The translations under genes were made by a program, and so were the position numbers. A model generated the notes under the pieces. It ran no database searches, had not been told where the DNA came from, and was given only the letters and a program-made list of their open reading frames with translations. A stretch of 64,000 nucleotides of DNA from Chitinophaga niabensis (GTDB lineage Bacteria > Bacteroidota > Bacteroidia > Chitinophagales > Chitinophagaceae): contig JAFIGY010000014.1 in the NCBI GenBank assembly GCA_017849435.1, forward strand, positions 1 through 64,000, given 5' to 3'. Below, one piece after another: positions 1-7,786 of this stretch; positions within the stretch are counted from its first letter, which is position 1, and each line of letters opens with the position of its first letter.

Positions 1-35
1 AATCCCCCTCTATTTCAATTTTCCATTCTCCGTTA

Positions 36-86
36 GTGACCTTCCCGATGTAGTCGGGACGCTCTAGCCAACTGAGCTAATCCCCC
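36..86 (-). pseudogene. truncated tRNA (5' half only)
   Basis: Read on the minus strand from 86, the sequence gives a 7-nt acceptor strand GGGGGAT, TA at positions 8-9, a D arm with GCTC/GAGC pairing, an anticodon stem TCCCG/CGGGA around a 7-nt loop ACTACAT, and a variable region AGGTC. It then diverges: no T arm (GGTTCGA) and no pairing 3' acceptor strand follow. The nominal anticodon would be TAC (valine), but the base at position 33 is C instead of the nearly universal T, another sign that it is not functional. At 8-1 on the same strand GGGGGATT reappears, as if an intact copy of the same tRNA began there and ran off the window. Most likely a tRNA 5' duplication or remnant. Confidence 0.6.
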
Positions 87-249
87 CGCAGGGAACGGAG
101 TGCAAATTTATACGCTTTTTGCAAAAAACAAAAAATAAAAATCCCTCACCCCAAAACCGCACACTCCCCCGTACGTTTCCGAACACATGTGACATTTTTA
201 ATACATCAATGGACTTGTCAACCAATCTACAGAAACATTGGTATAATTC

Positions 250-2643
250 ATGTTCCCCTTCGCAAAACTGTATACCGTGTTTGGAAATATCTTTCGCATC
301 GCCTTCCGCCAGTTGCTGCGCAACAAAACTTTTTCCCTGATCAATATCCTGGGCCTCGCTTTCGGCATGGCCGGCGCCGTATTCGTGATGCTCTGGATCA
401 ACCATGAGGTGAGCTATGATCGTTTTCATGGAAAGAATGACAGGCTGATGATGGCGTACAGCCGCGGAACGTTTGAAGGAAAGGTATACTGCTGGAACCA
501 GACGGCAGTATCGCTCGGGCCGGCCCTGCAGCAATCTTTCCCGGAATTTGCGCATGTGGCACGGATAGATATGGGAAATGATTTCCTGCTGGACGCCGGA
601 AATACCAGGCTGAAAGCAAACGGCATGCATGCGGACCCTGCATTTCTCAATATGGTGAATTTCCCGCTGCTGCAGGGCGACAAACACACGGCCCTGAATG
701 GGGTGAATCAGGTGGTGATAACGGAGTCGCTTGCACGAAAACTCTTCGGCAACGGAAATGCACTGGATAAAATGATCCGCATCGGGAATAAGGAAGATGT
801 GCTGGTAACGGGAGTGATGAAGGATCTCCCGCTTAACACCCTCTTCAATTTTGAATACATTCTGCCCTGGGCCTTCTTTAAAAAGAGTCCGGGTTATGAT
901 GATAACTCCTGGACCGGCAACAACTACAATACGCTCGTAGAACTGAAGCCCGGCGTATCCCGGGAAGCCCTGAACCGGAAGATTGTGAATTTTATCAACG
1001 AGCACGAGAAAGATGCGGCTACGGAACTGTTCCTGTACCCGTTGAGCGATATGCATCTCTACAACCGCTGGGTAGATGGCAGGGTGGCCGGCGGGCGTAT
1101 TGAAATGGTAAAGCTGATGGGCATCATCGCGGGATTGATCCTGCTGATAGCCTGCATCAATTTTATGAACCTGAGTACTGCGGGCAGTGAGAAGCGTGCG
1201 AAGGAAGTGGGGGTACGCAAAACCATGGGCGCTATGAAATTCTCGCTGATCGGGCAGTTCCTGCTGGAATCGATCCTGACGGCCACTATTGCCGGTATCC
1301 TGGCATTCGCGTTGGTGTATGCAGGCTGGCATGCCTTCACGAGCCTTGTATTGCAACAACAGTTGAGCCTTCCGGAAACGAACGCCGCTTTCTGGTTAGC
1401 GGTGATCACGTTCATACTTATTACAGGAATACTGGCCGGTAGCTATCCGGCTTTTTACCTGTCGGCTTTCCGGCCGGTGAAAGTACTGAAAGGCGCCATG
1501 CAAAGCGCCGGGGCATTGATCACTCCTCGCAAGGTGCTGGTGGTGATACAGTTCTCGGTAGCCATGGTGCTGATCGTGAGCACACTCATCGTGCAACGGC
1601 AGGTGCGCTATGCGCAGCAACGGGATCCTGGTTATGAACGGCAGTTCCTGGCGTATCATTGGTTTTCACCCAACCTGAAGAAGAACTACGATCTGATAAA
1701 ACAGGAATTGCTGAACACCGGCGCAGTAATGAACGTAAACAAAACCAGCGCCCCGATATCCAGCGCCTACAGCAATGCCTGGGCATTCTCCTGGCCCGGA
1801 AGCACGGAGGAAGACAAGCGGATGGTGTTTGACATGTATGCCACTGCAGAAGATTTCGCAGGAACGATGGGGGTAAAGATCCTTGCCGGCCGGGATATTG
1901 ATGTATCAAAATTCCCGACCGACTCCACCGGCTGCCTGCTCAGTGAATCTGCGGTTAAAGCCATGCGCCTGAAAGACCCTCTCGGGCAGACCATTCGCAA
2001 GGATGAGGTGGATTGGCATGTAGTAGGTGTTTTCCGGGATTTCATATGGGGATCTCCATATGAAAATTTGCCCCCTATGTTCGTGAAGGGAGGGAAAGGC
2101 TGGTTTAATACGATCAACTTCCGCCTGAACCCCGATCGTCCGCTGGCAAAGAACCTCGCCACGATCGAAGGTGTCTTCAAAAAGTTTGAACCGGCATATC
2201 CTTTTGAACCAAAGTTCGTAGATGCGGACTATGCCCGGAAATTCAATACGCAGGAGCGTACGGCGCGGATAGCAGGACTCTTCGCCGCGCTGTCCGTCAT
2301 ATTATCCTGCCTCGGCCTGTTCGGCCTGGCCACTTTTATGGCGATCAACAAGACCAAGGAGATAAGCATCCGCAAGATACTCGGTGCCACAACCACCGGC
2401 ATTACGATGATGTTGTCTAAAGATTTCCTGAAACTGGTACTGCTTGCTATTGCATTGGCAACCCCGCTCGCCTGGTGGGCCATGCATCGCTGGCTGGAGA
2501 ACTTCAGCTACCGTATCAACCCGGAATGGGAGATGTTCGCTCTGGCCGGGCTCGGAATGATAGCCATTGCGCTGCTTTCTGTCGGTTTCCAGTCTGTTCG
2601 CGCCGCGCTCGCAAACCCCTCCGGAAGCCTGCGTGCAGATTGA
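250..2643 (+). CDS. FtsX-type ABC transporter permease (MacB-like)
   Basis: 797-aa inner-membrane protein with the duplicated layout usual for Bacteroidota FtsX permeases: an N-terminal transmembrane helix (about 20-48), a MacB-type periplasmic core, a three-helix FtsX block (about 285-430), a second periplasmic segment (about 460-660) and a second FtsX block (about 680-790). The motif KEVGVRKTMGA in the first half and KEISIRKILGA in the second are the paired cytoplasmic coupling motifs. Such permeases work with a separate LolD/MacB-type ATPase to move lipids, lipoproteins or peptides or to drive mechanotransmission. No ATPase gene is in the window, so the partner must be elsewhere. Start ATG 250 places the typical basic N-terminus directly before the first helix. 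Confidence 0.9.
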   Translation: MFPFAKLYTVFGNIFRIAFRQLLRNKTFSLINILGLAFGMAGAVFVMLWINHEVSYDRFHGKNDRLMMAYSRGTFEGKVYCWNQTAVSLGPALQQSFPEFAHVARIDMGNDFLLDAGNTRLKANGMHADPAFLNMVNFPLLQGDKHTALNGVNQVVITESLARKLFGNGNALDKMIRIGNKEDVLVTGVMKDLPLNTLFNFEYILPWAFFKKSPGYDDNSWTGNNYNTLVELKPGVSREALNRKIVNFINEHEKDAATELFLYPLSDMHLYNRWVDGRVAGGRIEMVKLMGIIAGLILLIACINFMNLSTAGSEKRAKEVGVRKTMGAMKFSLIGQFLLESILTATIAGILAFALVYAGWHAFTSLVLQQQLSLPETNAAFWLAVITFILITGILAGSYPAFYLSAFRPVKVLKGAMQSAGALITPRKVLVVIQFSVAMVLIVSTLIVQRQVRYAQQRDPGYERQFLAYHWFSPNLKKNYDLIKQELLNTGAVMNVNKTSAPISSAYSNAWAFSWPGSTEEDKRMVFDMYATAEDFAGTMGVKILAGRDIDVSKFPTDSTGCLLSESAVKAMRLKDPLGQTIRKDEVDWHVVGVFRDFIWGSPYENLPPMFVKGGKGWFNTINFRLNPDRPLAKNLATIEGVFKKFEPAYPFEPKFVDADYARKFNTQERTARIAGLFAALSVILSCLGLFGLATFMAINKTKEISIRKILGATTTGITMMLSKDFLKLVLLAIALATPLAWWAMHRWLENFSYRINPEWEMFALAGLGMIAIALLSVGFQSVRAALANPSGSLRAD

Positions 2644-2727
2644 TCACAAAAAATCAGTACACAAAATTTGGTGAACTGATTTCTTCCCGTATATTTGTCT
2701 ATATATTCTGTAGGATTAATAGAATAA

Positions 2728-2900
2728 ATAATTTACCACCACAAACATAAAACCTGGTCTCTCATGAACATGCTGAATGGAATATCCATGCATAGGGTGG
2801 TATGCTCCTTTCCCTGAAAATATTATTGAAACCAACCATTATATCTTTCGTCAGGCTGCGGGAGAGGTGTGCGCCTTTGAATTACTTGGTGGTAAATTAT
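2728..2900. repeat. 14-bp perfect inverted repeat pair
   Basis: ATAATTTACCACCA at 2728-2741 and TGGTGGTAAATTAT at 2887-2900 are exact reverse complements 145 nt apart. No target-site duplication is visible outside the pair, so a MITE-like element is not supported. The right copy lies in the loop of the 2842-2940 hairpin. Confidence 0.75.
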
Positions 2901-2940
2901 CCGGCGCCGCGGTATCCCGCAACTGCCTGACACAAAGATA
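2842..2940. ncRNA. long imperfect hairpin, candidate structured RNA or terminator
   Basis: The left arm (2842-2874) reads TATCTTT, GTCAGGC, TGCGGGA and GCGCC in order. The right arm (2903-2940) carries GGCGC, TCCCGCA, GCCTGAC and AAAGATA, the reverse complements in reverse order, with only small bulges. The apical region holds TGGTGGTAAATTAT (2887-2900), which is perfectly complementary to 2728-2741, so a pseudoknot between loop and upstream strand is possible. It could instead be a terminator or REP-like repeat behind the permease gene. Neither strand is favoured by the sequence. Confidence 0.45.
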
Positions 2941-3010
2941 GCGTACATGCAACGGTATAGCACAAGAACATCATCGTGTAATTAGTCTATATTGATTGAT
3001 CTGTAAAGCC

Positions 3011-3027
3011 TGGGGAATTCTTTCCCA
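3011..3027. promoter_or_regulatory. 7-bp dyad upstream of crp/fnr-type gene
   Basis: TGGGGAA-TTC-TTTCCCA forms a near-perfect dyad (one G-T pair) that ends 15 nt before the -7 box at 3042. It covers the -33 region, where an operator of the downstream regulator could sit. Confidence 0.3.
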
Positions 3028-3041
3028 CAGGCTGTTTTTTT

Positions 3042-3049
3042 TATCTTTG
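3042..3049 (+). promoter_or_regulatory. -7 box TATCTTTG of crp/fnr-type gene
   Basis: Exact match to the Bacteroidota -7 consensus TAnnTTTG. It ends only 6 nt before the ATG at 3056, so the transcript would be leaderless or nearly so. It also argues against an upstream in-frame start at 2996. Confidence 0.65.
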
Positions 3050-3055
3050 TACAAG

Positions 3056-3622
3056 ATGTACGATCTCATCCTCCATAATATTTCCCGACATGTGAGCCTC
3101 GATCCGCAGGAACAGGAACTTTTTTTGTCCGCCCTCAAACATCGCACGCTCCGCCGCAAGGAATTCCTCCTGCAGGAAGGTGAACGTTGCCGGCATGATC
3201 ACTTCGTTATTAAAGGGAGCCTCCGCCAGTATGAAACAGATGAAGAAGGCCGTGATAACGTGATGCAGTTCGCTTTTGAAGACTGGTGGATAGGGGACTG
3301 GTACAGCATGCTAACGGGAACGCCTACTGTTTTTAATATCGATGCGCTGGAGGATACGGAAGTATTGATGATAGAGAAAACCCGGCTGGATGAACTTTTC
3401 CTGGAGATACCGAAACTGGAAAGATACTTCCGGATCATCATGCAGCATGCTTTCGTAGCGTTGCAACACAGGATACTTTTCCTGCAGAAATCTGCAGAAG
3501 AACGGTACGCAGATTTCTACAGTCGTTATGGCCATTTCGAACAACGTGTGGCGCAGCAGCACATTGCATCCTATCTCGGCATCTCCCGCGAAACCCTCAA
3601 CCGGATCAAAAATAAACAGTGA
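3056..3622 (+). CDS. Crp/Fnr family transcriptional regulator
   Basis: 188-aa regulator with an N-terminal cyclic-nucleotide-binding-like beta barrel (about residues 15-115) and a C-terminal helix-turn-helix, QQHIASYLGISRETLNRIKNK, that ends right after the recognition helix, as in the short Bacteroidota Crp/Fnr subfamily. No cysteine cluster for an Fe-S centre is visible, so an Fnr-like oxygen sensor is not supported and the ligand is unknown. The start is taken at ATG 3056 because the promoter -7 box at 3042-3049 lies inside any longer reading. A palindrome GTGAT-AAAT-ATCAC overlaps its stop codon and precedes doxX, which suggests this protein controls the next gene. Confidence 0.88.
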   Translation: MYDLILHNISRHVSLDPQEQELFLSALKHRTLRRKEFLLQEGERCRHDHFVIKGSLRQYETDEEGRDNVMQFAFEDWWIGDWYSMLTGTPTVFNIDALEDTEVLMIEKTRLDELFLEIPKLERYFRIIMQHAFVALQHRILFLQKSAEERYADFYSRYGHFEQRVAQQHIASYLGISRETLNRIKNKQ

Positions 3623-3632
3623 TAAATATCAC
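3619..3632. promoter_or_regulatory. Crp/Fnr-type operator upstream of doxX
   Basis: GTGAT-AAAT-ATCAC is a perfect 14-bp palindrome with the 5-4-5 geometry of Fnr-family sites. A degenerate -7 box CAACTTTG lies at 3656-3663. If transcription starts near 3667, the palindrome is centred at about -41, the usual class II activator position. Confidence 0.55.
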
Positions 3633-3682
3633 AGGATGGCAGCCGTCTTCCTGCTCAACTTTGCGGTATAATCTTATCGCAC

Positions 3683-4132
3683 ATGTTACGTACAATTTTC
3701 ACGACAGACAATAGCCGGGTGGGATTGATCCTCCGGCTGACGACAGGCCTGGTGCTTTTTCCTCACGGCGCGCAGAAAATGTTAGGCTGGTTCGGCGGAC
3801 CGGGATTTTCCGGTGAGATGAAATACCTCACGCAAGACGCCGGTCTGCCCGCATTCATCTCCCTGCTGGTGATCCTCATTGAATTCTTTGGCGCACTGAT
3901 GCTCATCACGGGCACAGGCACACGTATCGCCGCTTTTTGCGTGATCGTACTTTTCATGGGTATTATCTGGTATGTACATGGCAAAATGGGCTTTTTTATG
4001 AACTGGTTTGGTACGATGCCGGCCGGAACAGAAGGATATGAGTACCATTTGCTGGTGATCGGACTGGCCATTGCGGTATTGTTCACAGGAGGCGGAAGAT
4101 GGTCCGCAGACGGACTGATCAGGCCCTCCTGA
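3683..4132 (+). CDS. DoxX family membrane protein
   Basis: 149-aa four-helix membrane protein of the DoxX/YphA family (the quinol-oxidase-associated DoxD/DoxX group, often of unknown function). Typical features are the first helix ending in LVLFPHGAQKMLGWFGGPG, the helix starting IEFFGALMLITGTGTR, and a C-terminal helix with GLAIAVLFTGGGRWSADG. Members are often induced by redox or nitrosative stress. It follows the Crp/Fnr regulator by 60 nt, and that gap holds the operator-like palindrome. A bare family name is all the sequence supports for function. Confidence 0.85.
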   Translation: MLRTIFTTDNSRVGLILRLTTGLVLFPHGAQKMLGWFGGPGFSGEMKYLTQDAGLPAFISLLVILIEFFGALMLITGTGTRIAAFCVIVLFMGIIWYVHGKMGFFMNWFGTMPAGTEGYEYHLLVIGLAIAVLFTGGGRWSADGLIRPS

Positions 4133-4171
4133 TGCCTTTCAGGAGATTTTCTGTAAATTAAGCCCTGTTAT

Positions 4172-4849
4172 ATGAAGATCCTCATCATAGAAGACGAACA
4201 GGCGCTTAGCAAGAGCATCGCTGCCTACCTGGCCGCGGAGAATTACACCTGCGAGATAGCTGCCGATTGTAAAACGGCGCTGAACAGGATTGAAGCGTTC
4301 GATTACGATTGTATTCTGCTGGACATCTCCCTGCCGGACGGCAATGGTTTGCAGGTGCTCCAGGCACTGAAGGAAAATCAGAAAACAGAAGGGGTGATCA
4401 TCATTTCCGCACGCGATTCCATTGACGACAGAATAAAAGGATTACAGCTGGGAGCGGATGATTATCTCACTAAACCTTTCCACCTTTCGGAGCTCAGCGC
4501 CCGCATTGCGGCCGTAATCCGCCGCCGCCGGTTCCTGGGCAGCACAACACTGGAAGCGGAAGGACTGGCGTTAGATACACAGGCCCGTTCCGTGAAAGTG
4601 AACCAGCAACCGGTAGATCTTACCCGTAAGGAGTATGACCTGCTGCTTTACCTTTTCACGAATCGCAACCGGGTGGTCTCCAAGCAGGCTATCGCGGAGC
4701 ATTTGTCGGGGGACGGGGAAGGGCTTTTCGATAATTATGATTTCATCTACGCCCACATGAAGAACCTGAAAAAGAAATTGCTGCAGGCGGGCTGGAAGGA
4801 TCATATAAGGGCAGTATATGGTATGGGCTATAAAATGGAAGTGCCATGA
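4172..4849 (+). CDS. OmpR/PhoB-type response regulator
   Basis: 225 aa: a receiver domain (residues 1-115) with the acidic pair in IIEDE, the phosphoacceptor Asp in LLDISLPDGNG and the conserved Lys in LTKPF, then a winged-helix DNA-binding domain (about 125-225) with RKEYDLLLYLFTNRNRVVSK and the C-terminal YGMGYKME hairpin. This is the QseB/PmrA/PhoP size class. The sensor kinase begins 42 nt downstream. An 11-bp-period direct repeat in front of the degP-like gene (6180-6200) is a candidate binding site. Confidence 0.93.
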   Translation: MKILIIEDEQALSKSIAAYLAAENYTCEIAADCKTALNRIEAFDYDCILLDISLPDGNGLQVLQALKENQKTEGVIIISARDSIDDRIKGLQLGADDYLTKPFHLSELSARIAAVIRRRRFLGSTTLEAEGLALDTQARSVKVNQQPVDLTRKEYDLLLYLFTNRNRVVSKQAIAEHLSGDGEGLFDNYDFIYAHMKNLKKKLLQAGWKDHIRAVYGMGYKMEVP

Positions 4850-4891
4850 AATGTAACTCCACCAGTCCGCTGAAAAGATAAAAGATTGCAG

Positions 4892-6157
4892 ATGAAACTG
4901 CTGAACAAAACGGTACAATATTATTTTTTGCTATCGGTGGTACTGCTGCTGGTAGCAGTTCCCGTTTTCTACGTAGTGCTAAAAAGGATTGTGATCGCGA
5001 ATGTGGATGCGCGGCTGATCGCCACCAAAACCCAGCTTATCCCGCGTTTACAGGTATTGGAAGTCCCCCCGCCCAAGGGCTCCCCTCTTTTCAATAACGA
5101 CATCAGCCTGGAAAGGGCCGTGCCTCATGGCGGAAGGGACTCACTGTATACATCGGATATGGTGGACAGTCTCTCGCGTCACCGCGGCACATATCGCCTG
5201 CTGACCTCACATATCGTGATTAACCAGGAAACCTATCGCCTCCAGATCAAATCTTCCCTCGCCAATCACGAAGCGCTCATTACCAGCATCATCATCCTGC
5301 AGGTATTGTTACTGATCTTCCTGCTGGCAGGATTGCTGCTGATCAATCGCAGCCTCGCCCGGAAAGTATGGAACCCGTTCTACAAAACGCTGCGTAAACT
5401 TCGTTCCTATAAAGTGGATGATACCGAGCCGCTGCAATTAGAAAGATCCGGGGTGAATGAGTTCGCAGAGCTGAACACTGCTGTGGAGCAACTGGCGGAT
5501 CGTAGCCGGAAAGCGTATGTAGCACAGAAAGAATTCGCGGAAAATGCCTCGCACGAAATGCGCACGCCGCTCGCCATCTTCCAGGGTAAACTCGAGCTGT
5601 TGATGCAAACTTCCCCGCTCACGGAAGAGCAGGCGGCCCTTATCACAGACCTCGCTGCAGCCAGCCAGCGGATGGCAAGACTGAACAAAGGTCTTATCCT
5701 CCTCACCCGCATCCAGAACGGACAGTTCCCGGAAACGGAACCGGTGTCACTGCAAAAAATGGCGATTCATTTACTGGAACAATATCAACCACAGATAGAA
5801 CAGAAAGAGATCGTACTGGAGCAGTATTGGGAACAGGATATTGTTATCAACAGCAACCCCACGCTGATTGAAGTGCTCCTCGGTAACCTGCTGGCCAACG
5901 CTATCCGACACAATCTCAAAGGTGGCAACATGATCGTTCGAATGACGGATCATACTTTTACCGTGCAGAACACGGGACAATTCTATGCGCTCAATCCGGA
6001 CCGGCTTTTCAGGCGTTTTTCCAAAAGCAGTGCGGACGCGGAAAGTATGGGACTGGGACTGGAGATTGTGAAGAAGATCTGCGACCTGTACGGGTTTGAA
6101 GTGTCCTATTCCTATGATCATCCGCTGCACACCTTCCGCATCCTAATAAAAAGTTAA
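4892..6157 (+). CDS. two-component sensor histidine kinase
   Basis: 421-aa membrane kinase. There is a transmembrane helix at about 10-32, a periplasmic sensor region of roughly 95 residues, a second helix at about 130-152, a short linker, HisKA with the phosphoacceptor His in ENASHEMRTPLA, and HATPase with the N box LLGNLLANAIRHN and the G box MGLGLEIVKKIC. The ATG at 4892 is chosen over a TTG two codons upstream. It forms a pair with the OmpR-type regulator before it. The downstream gene encodes an envelope protease, so an envelope-stress role is a reasonable inference. Confidence 0.92.
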   Translation: MKLLNKTVQYYFLLSVVLLLVAVPVFYVVLKRIVIANVDARLIATKTQLIPRLQVLEVPPPKGSPLFNNDISLERAVPHGGRDSLYTSDMVDSLSRHRGTYRLLTSHIVINQETYRLQIKSSLANHEALITSIIILQVLLLIFLLAGLLLINRSLARKVWNPFYKTLRKLRSYKVDDTEPLQLERSGVNEFAELNTAVEQLADRSRKAYVAQKEFAENASHEMRTPLAIFQGKLELLMQTSPLTEEQAALITDLAAASQRMARLNKGLILLTRIQNGQFPETEPVSLQKMAIHLLEQYQPQIEQKEIVLEQYWEQDIVINSNPTLIEVLLGNLLANAIRHNLKGGNMIVRMTDHTFTVQNTGQFYALNPDRLFRRFSKSSADAESMGLGLEIVKKICDLYGFEVSYSYDHPLHTFRILIKS

Positions 6158-6179
6158 AACCTCCGCTCACATCCGCATT

Positions 6180-6200
6180 ATTCAGAATGTATTCAGAATG
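6180..6200 (+). promoter_or_regulatory. 11-bp-period direct repeat, candidate OmpR-type binding site
   Basis: ATTCAGAATG-T-ATTCAGAATG: two identical 10-mers spaced by one base, giving an 11-bp pitch, one helical turn. OmpR/PhoB regulators bind head-to-tail half sites with this pitch. It lies 23 nt after the kinase stop codon and 35 nt before the protease start. Confidence 0.5.
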
Positions 6201-6234
6201 CCGGCCCAATTTTAGGTCATCAAAACTGGATACT

Positions 6235-7731
6235 ATGAACAAAAAATTCACAATCGCTGCCATTGCATTATTGGCAGTAGGCGTTGCCGGAGGATATGCT
6301 ATCAGCGGAAAGATCGGTAAGCCCTACAACAGTATCCTGCAGGATAACGTCAAATCCCTCGTTCAAACTTCTTACACCGGCACCCCTTCCGGTCAGCCGG
6401 TTGATTTTGAAAAAGCAGCGGGTACGGCTGTTCCTTCTGTAGTACATATCAAAACTGTTGTAAAATTCAAACAAACGAATGCCGGTCGTGGTGGAGACAA
6501 CCCTTTCGGCATGGATGACGACATCTTCCAGCGCTTCTTCGGTGGCGGTGGCGGGCGTCAGCTCCAGCGTCCGGATCAGAAAGCTTCCGGCTCCGGCGTG
6601 ATCATCAGTGAAGATGGTTACATCGTTACCAATAATCACGTAGTGGATGGCGCCAACGAACTGACCGTAACGCTCAGCGACCGTAAGAATTATAAGGCCA
6701 AAGTGATCGGAACGGATCCAAACACAGACCTGGCGCTTATCAAGATCGATGCGAAGAACCTGCCGGTTATGCCGCTGGGTAATTCAGACGATGTAAGGCT
6801 GGGACAATGGGTGCTCGCTATCGGTTATCCGCTGGACCTTGACGTAACGGTTACGCAAGGGATCATCAGCGCCAAATCACGGAACATAGGTATCAACCGT
6901 CAGGCCGCCGCTCCCGTGGAATCATTCCTGCAGACGGACGCAGCCGTGAATCCCGGTAGCAGTGGCGGTGCATTAGTGAACACCAATGGAGAACTGATCG
7001 GTATCAATGCCGCTATCGCTTCTCCCACCGGCGCTTTTGCAGGGTATGCCTATTCCATCCCTTCCAACCTCATGAAAAAAGTGATCGGCGATATTATGAA
7101 ATTCGGCACTGTGCAACGCGGATACCTTGGTATCAGCATGGCGCCCGAGAATCTGGATGATGCTGCGAAGAAAGAACTGGGCATCAATAACGATAGCAGA
7201 GGCGCATGGGTGGCAGACGTTGATCCTAACGGAGCCGCTGCGGAAGCGGGTATCCGGAAAGGAGATGCCATCACGAAGATCAACGACATGACCGTGAATT
7301 CAGGAGCGCAGCTTTCTGAACAGATCGCGCGGCAAAAGCCCGGCGACAAAGTAAGCCTCACCGTATTGAGCAATGGAAAGGAAAGCGTGGTGAATGTTAC
7401 ATTGAAAGGCAAGATGGGCAGAATGGCCAGCCAGCAGGCAGCGGCAGTAGAATCCCTGGGCGCTGACCTCTCCGCGCTCTCCCGGGAAGATGCAGCCAAA
7501 CTGGGCCTCTCCGGCGGTGTGCAGGTAACGAACATTCGCGATGGTGTGCTCAGCGATCAGACCAATATGAAGCCGGGTTTCGTGATCACGAAGATCGGCG
7601 GGATACCGGTAAAGAACCTCGATGAGCTGAAAGACGCACTGAACAAGCAAAGCGGGAATTTCCAGATAGAAGGGACTTACCCCGGCAGCAGGAATATTTA
7701 TTACTACGGCATTAACGACTTCAACAACTAA
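6235..7731 (+). CDS. DegP/HtrA-type periplasmic serine protease
   Basis: 498 aa with an N-terminal signal/anchor helix (about 5-25), a trypsin-like protease domain and two PDZ domains (about 300-390 and 405-495). The catalytic triad is visible: His135 in TNNHVVDGA, Asp165 in NTDLALIKI and Ser243 in NPGSSGGAL. Such proteins degrade or refold misfolded envelope proteins. The ATG at 6235 is preferred because the longer in-frame start would put 16 non-hydrophobic residues before the signal helix and would overlap the direct repeat at 6180-6200. It is followed by a strong terminator shared with the convergent gene. Confidence 0.94.
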   Translation: MNKKFTIAAIALLAVGVAGGYAISGKIGKPYNSILQDNVKSLVQTSYTGTPSGQPVDFEKAAGTAVPSVVHIKTVVKFKQTNAGRGGDNPFGMDDDIFQRFFGGGGGRQLQRPDQKASGSGVIISEDGYIVTNNHVVDGANELTVTLSDRKNYKAKVIGTDPNTDLALIKIDAKNLPVMPLGNSDDVRLGQWVLAIGYPLDLDVTVTQGIISAKSRNIGINRQAAAPVESFLQTDAAVNPGSSGGALVNTNGELIGINAAIASPTGAFAGYAYSIPSNLMKKVIGDIMKFGTVQRGYLGISMAPENLDDAAKKELGINNDSRGAWVADVDPNGAAAEAGIRKGDAITKINDMTVNSGAQLSEQIARQKPGDKVSLTVLSNGKESVVNVTLKGKMGRMASQQAAAVESLGADLSALSREDAAKLGLSGGVQVTNIRDGVLSDQTNMKPGFVITKIGGIPVKNLDELKDALNKQSGNFQIEGTYPGSRNIYYYGINDFNN

Positions 7732-7749
7732 GGGGGATATAATGGCGAC

Positions 7750-7786
7750 AAAGGCTTCTTCATTTCGGTGAAGGAGCCTTTTTTAT
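7750..7786. terminator. bidirectional intrinsic terminator
   Basis: AAGGCT-(T)-CTTCA ... TGAAG-GAGCCTT hairpin (7751-7780) followed by a T-run on the plus strand. It separates the convergent protease and receiver genes. Confidence 0.8.

Larger units (their letters stand above)
2644..3055. other. structured intergenic region
   Basis: About 410 nt without a credible gene. It contains a 14-bp perfect inverted repeat, ATAATTTACCACCA at 2728-2741 and its complement at 2887-2900, and a long imperfect hairpin (2842-2940). A 7-bp dyad (3011-3027) and the -7 box of the following crp/fnr-type gene (3042-3049) lie at the right end. See the separate entries. Confidence 0.7.

Noticed and set aside
64-1359. 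A 431-codon open frame on the minus strand opposite the permease gene
   Set aside because: It lies wholly inside a well-supported permease gene in another frame, has no recognisable domain and no start signals. Long antisense frames are frequent at this GC content.
2728-2900. A MITE-type mobile element bounded by the 14-bp inverted repeats
   Set aside because: No target-site duplication or second copy in the window; overlap with the 2842-2940 hairpin is better explained by RNA structure.
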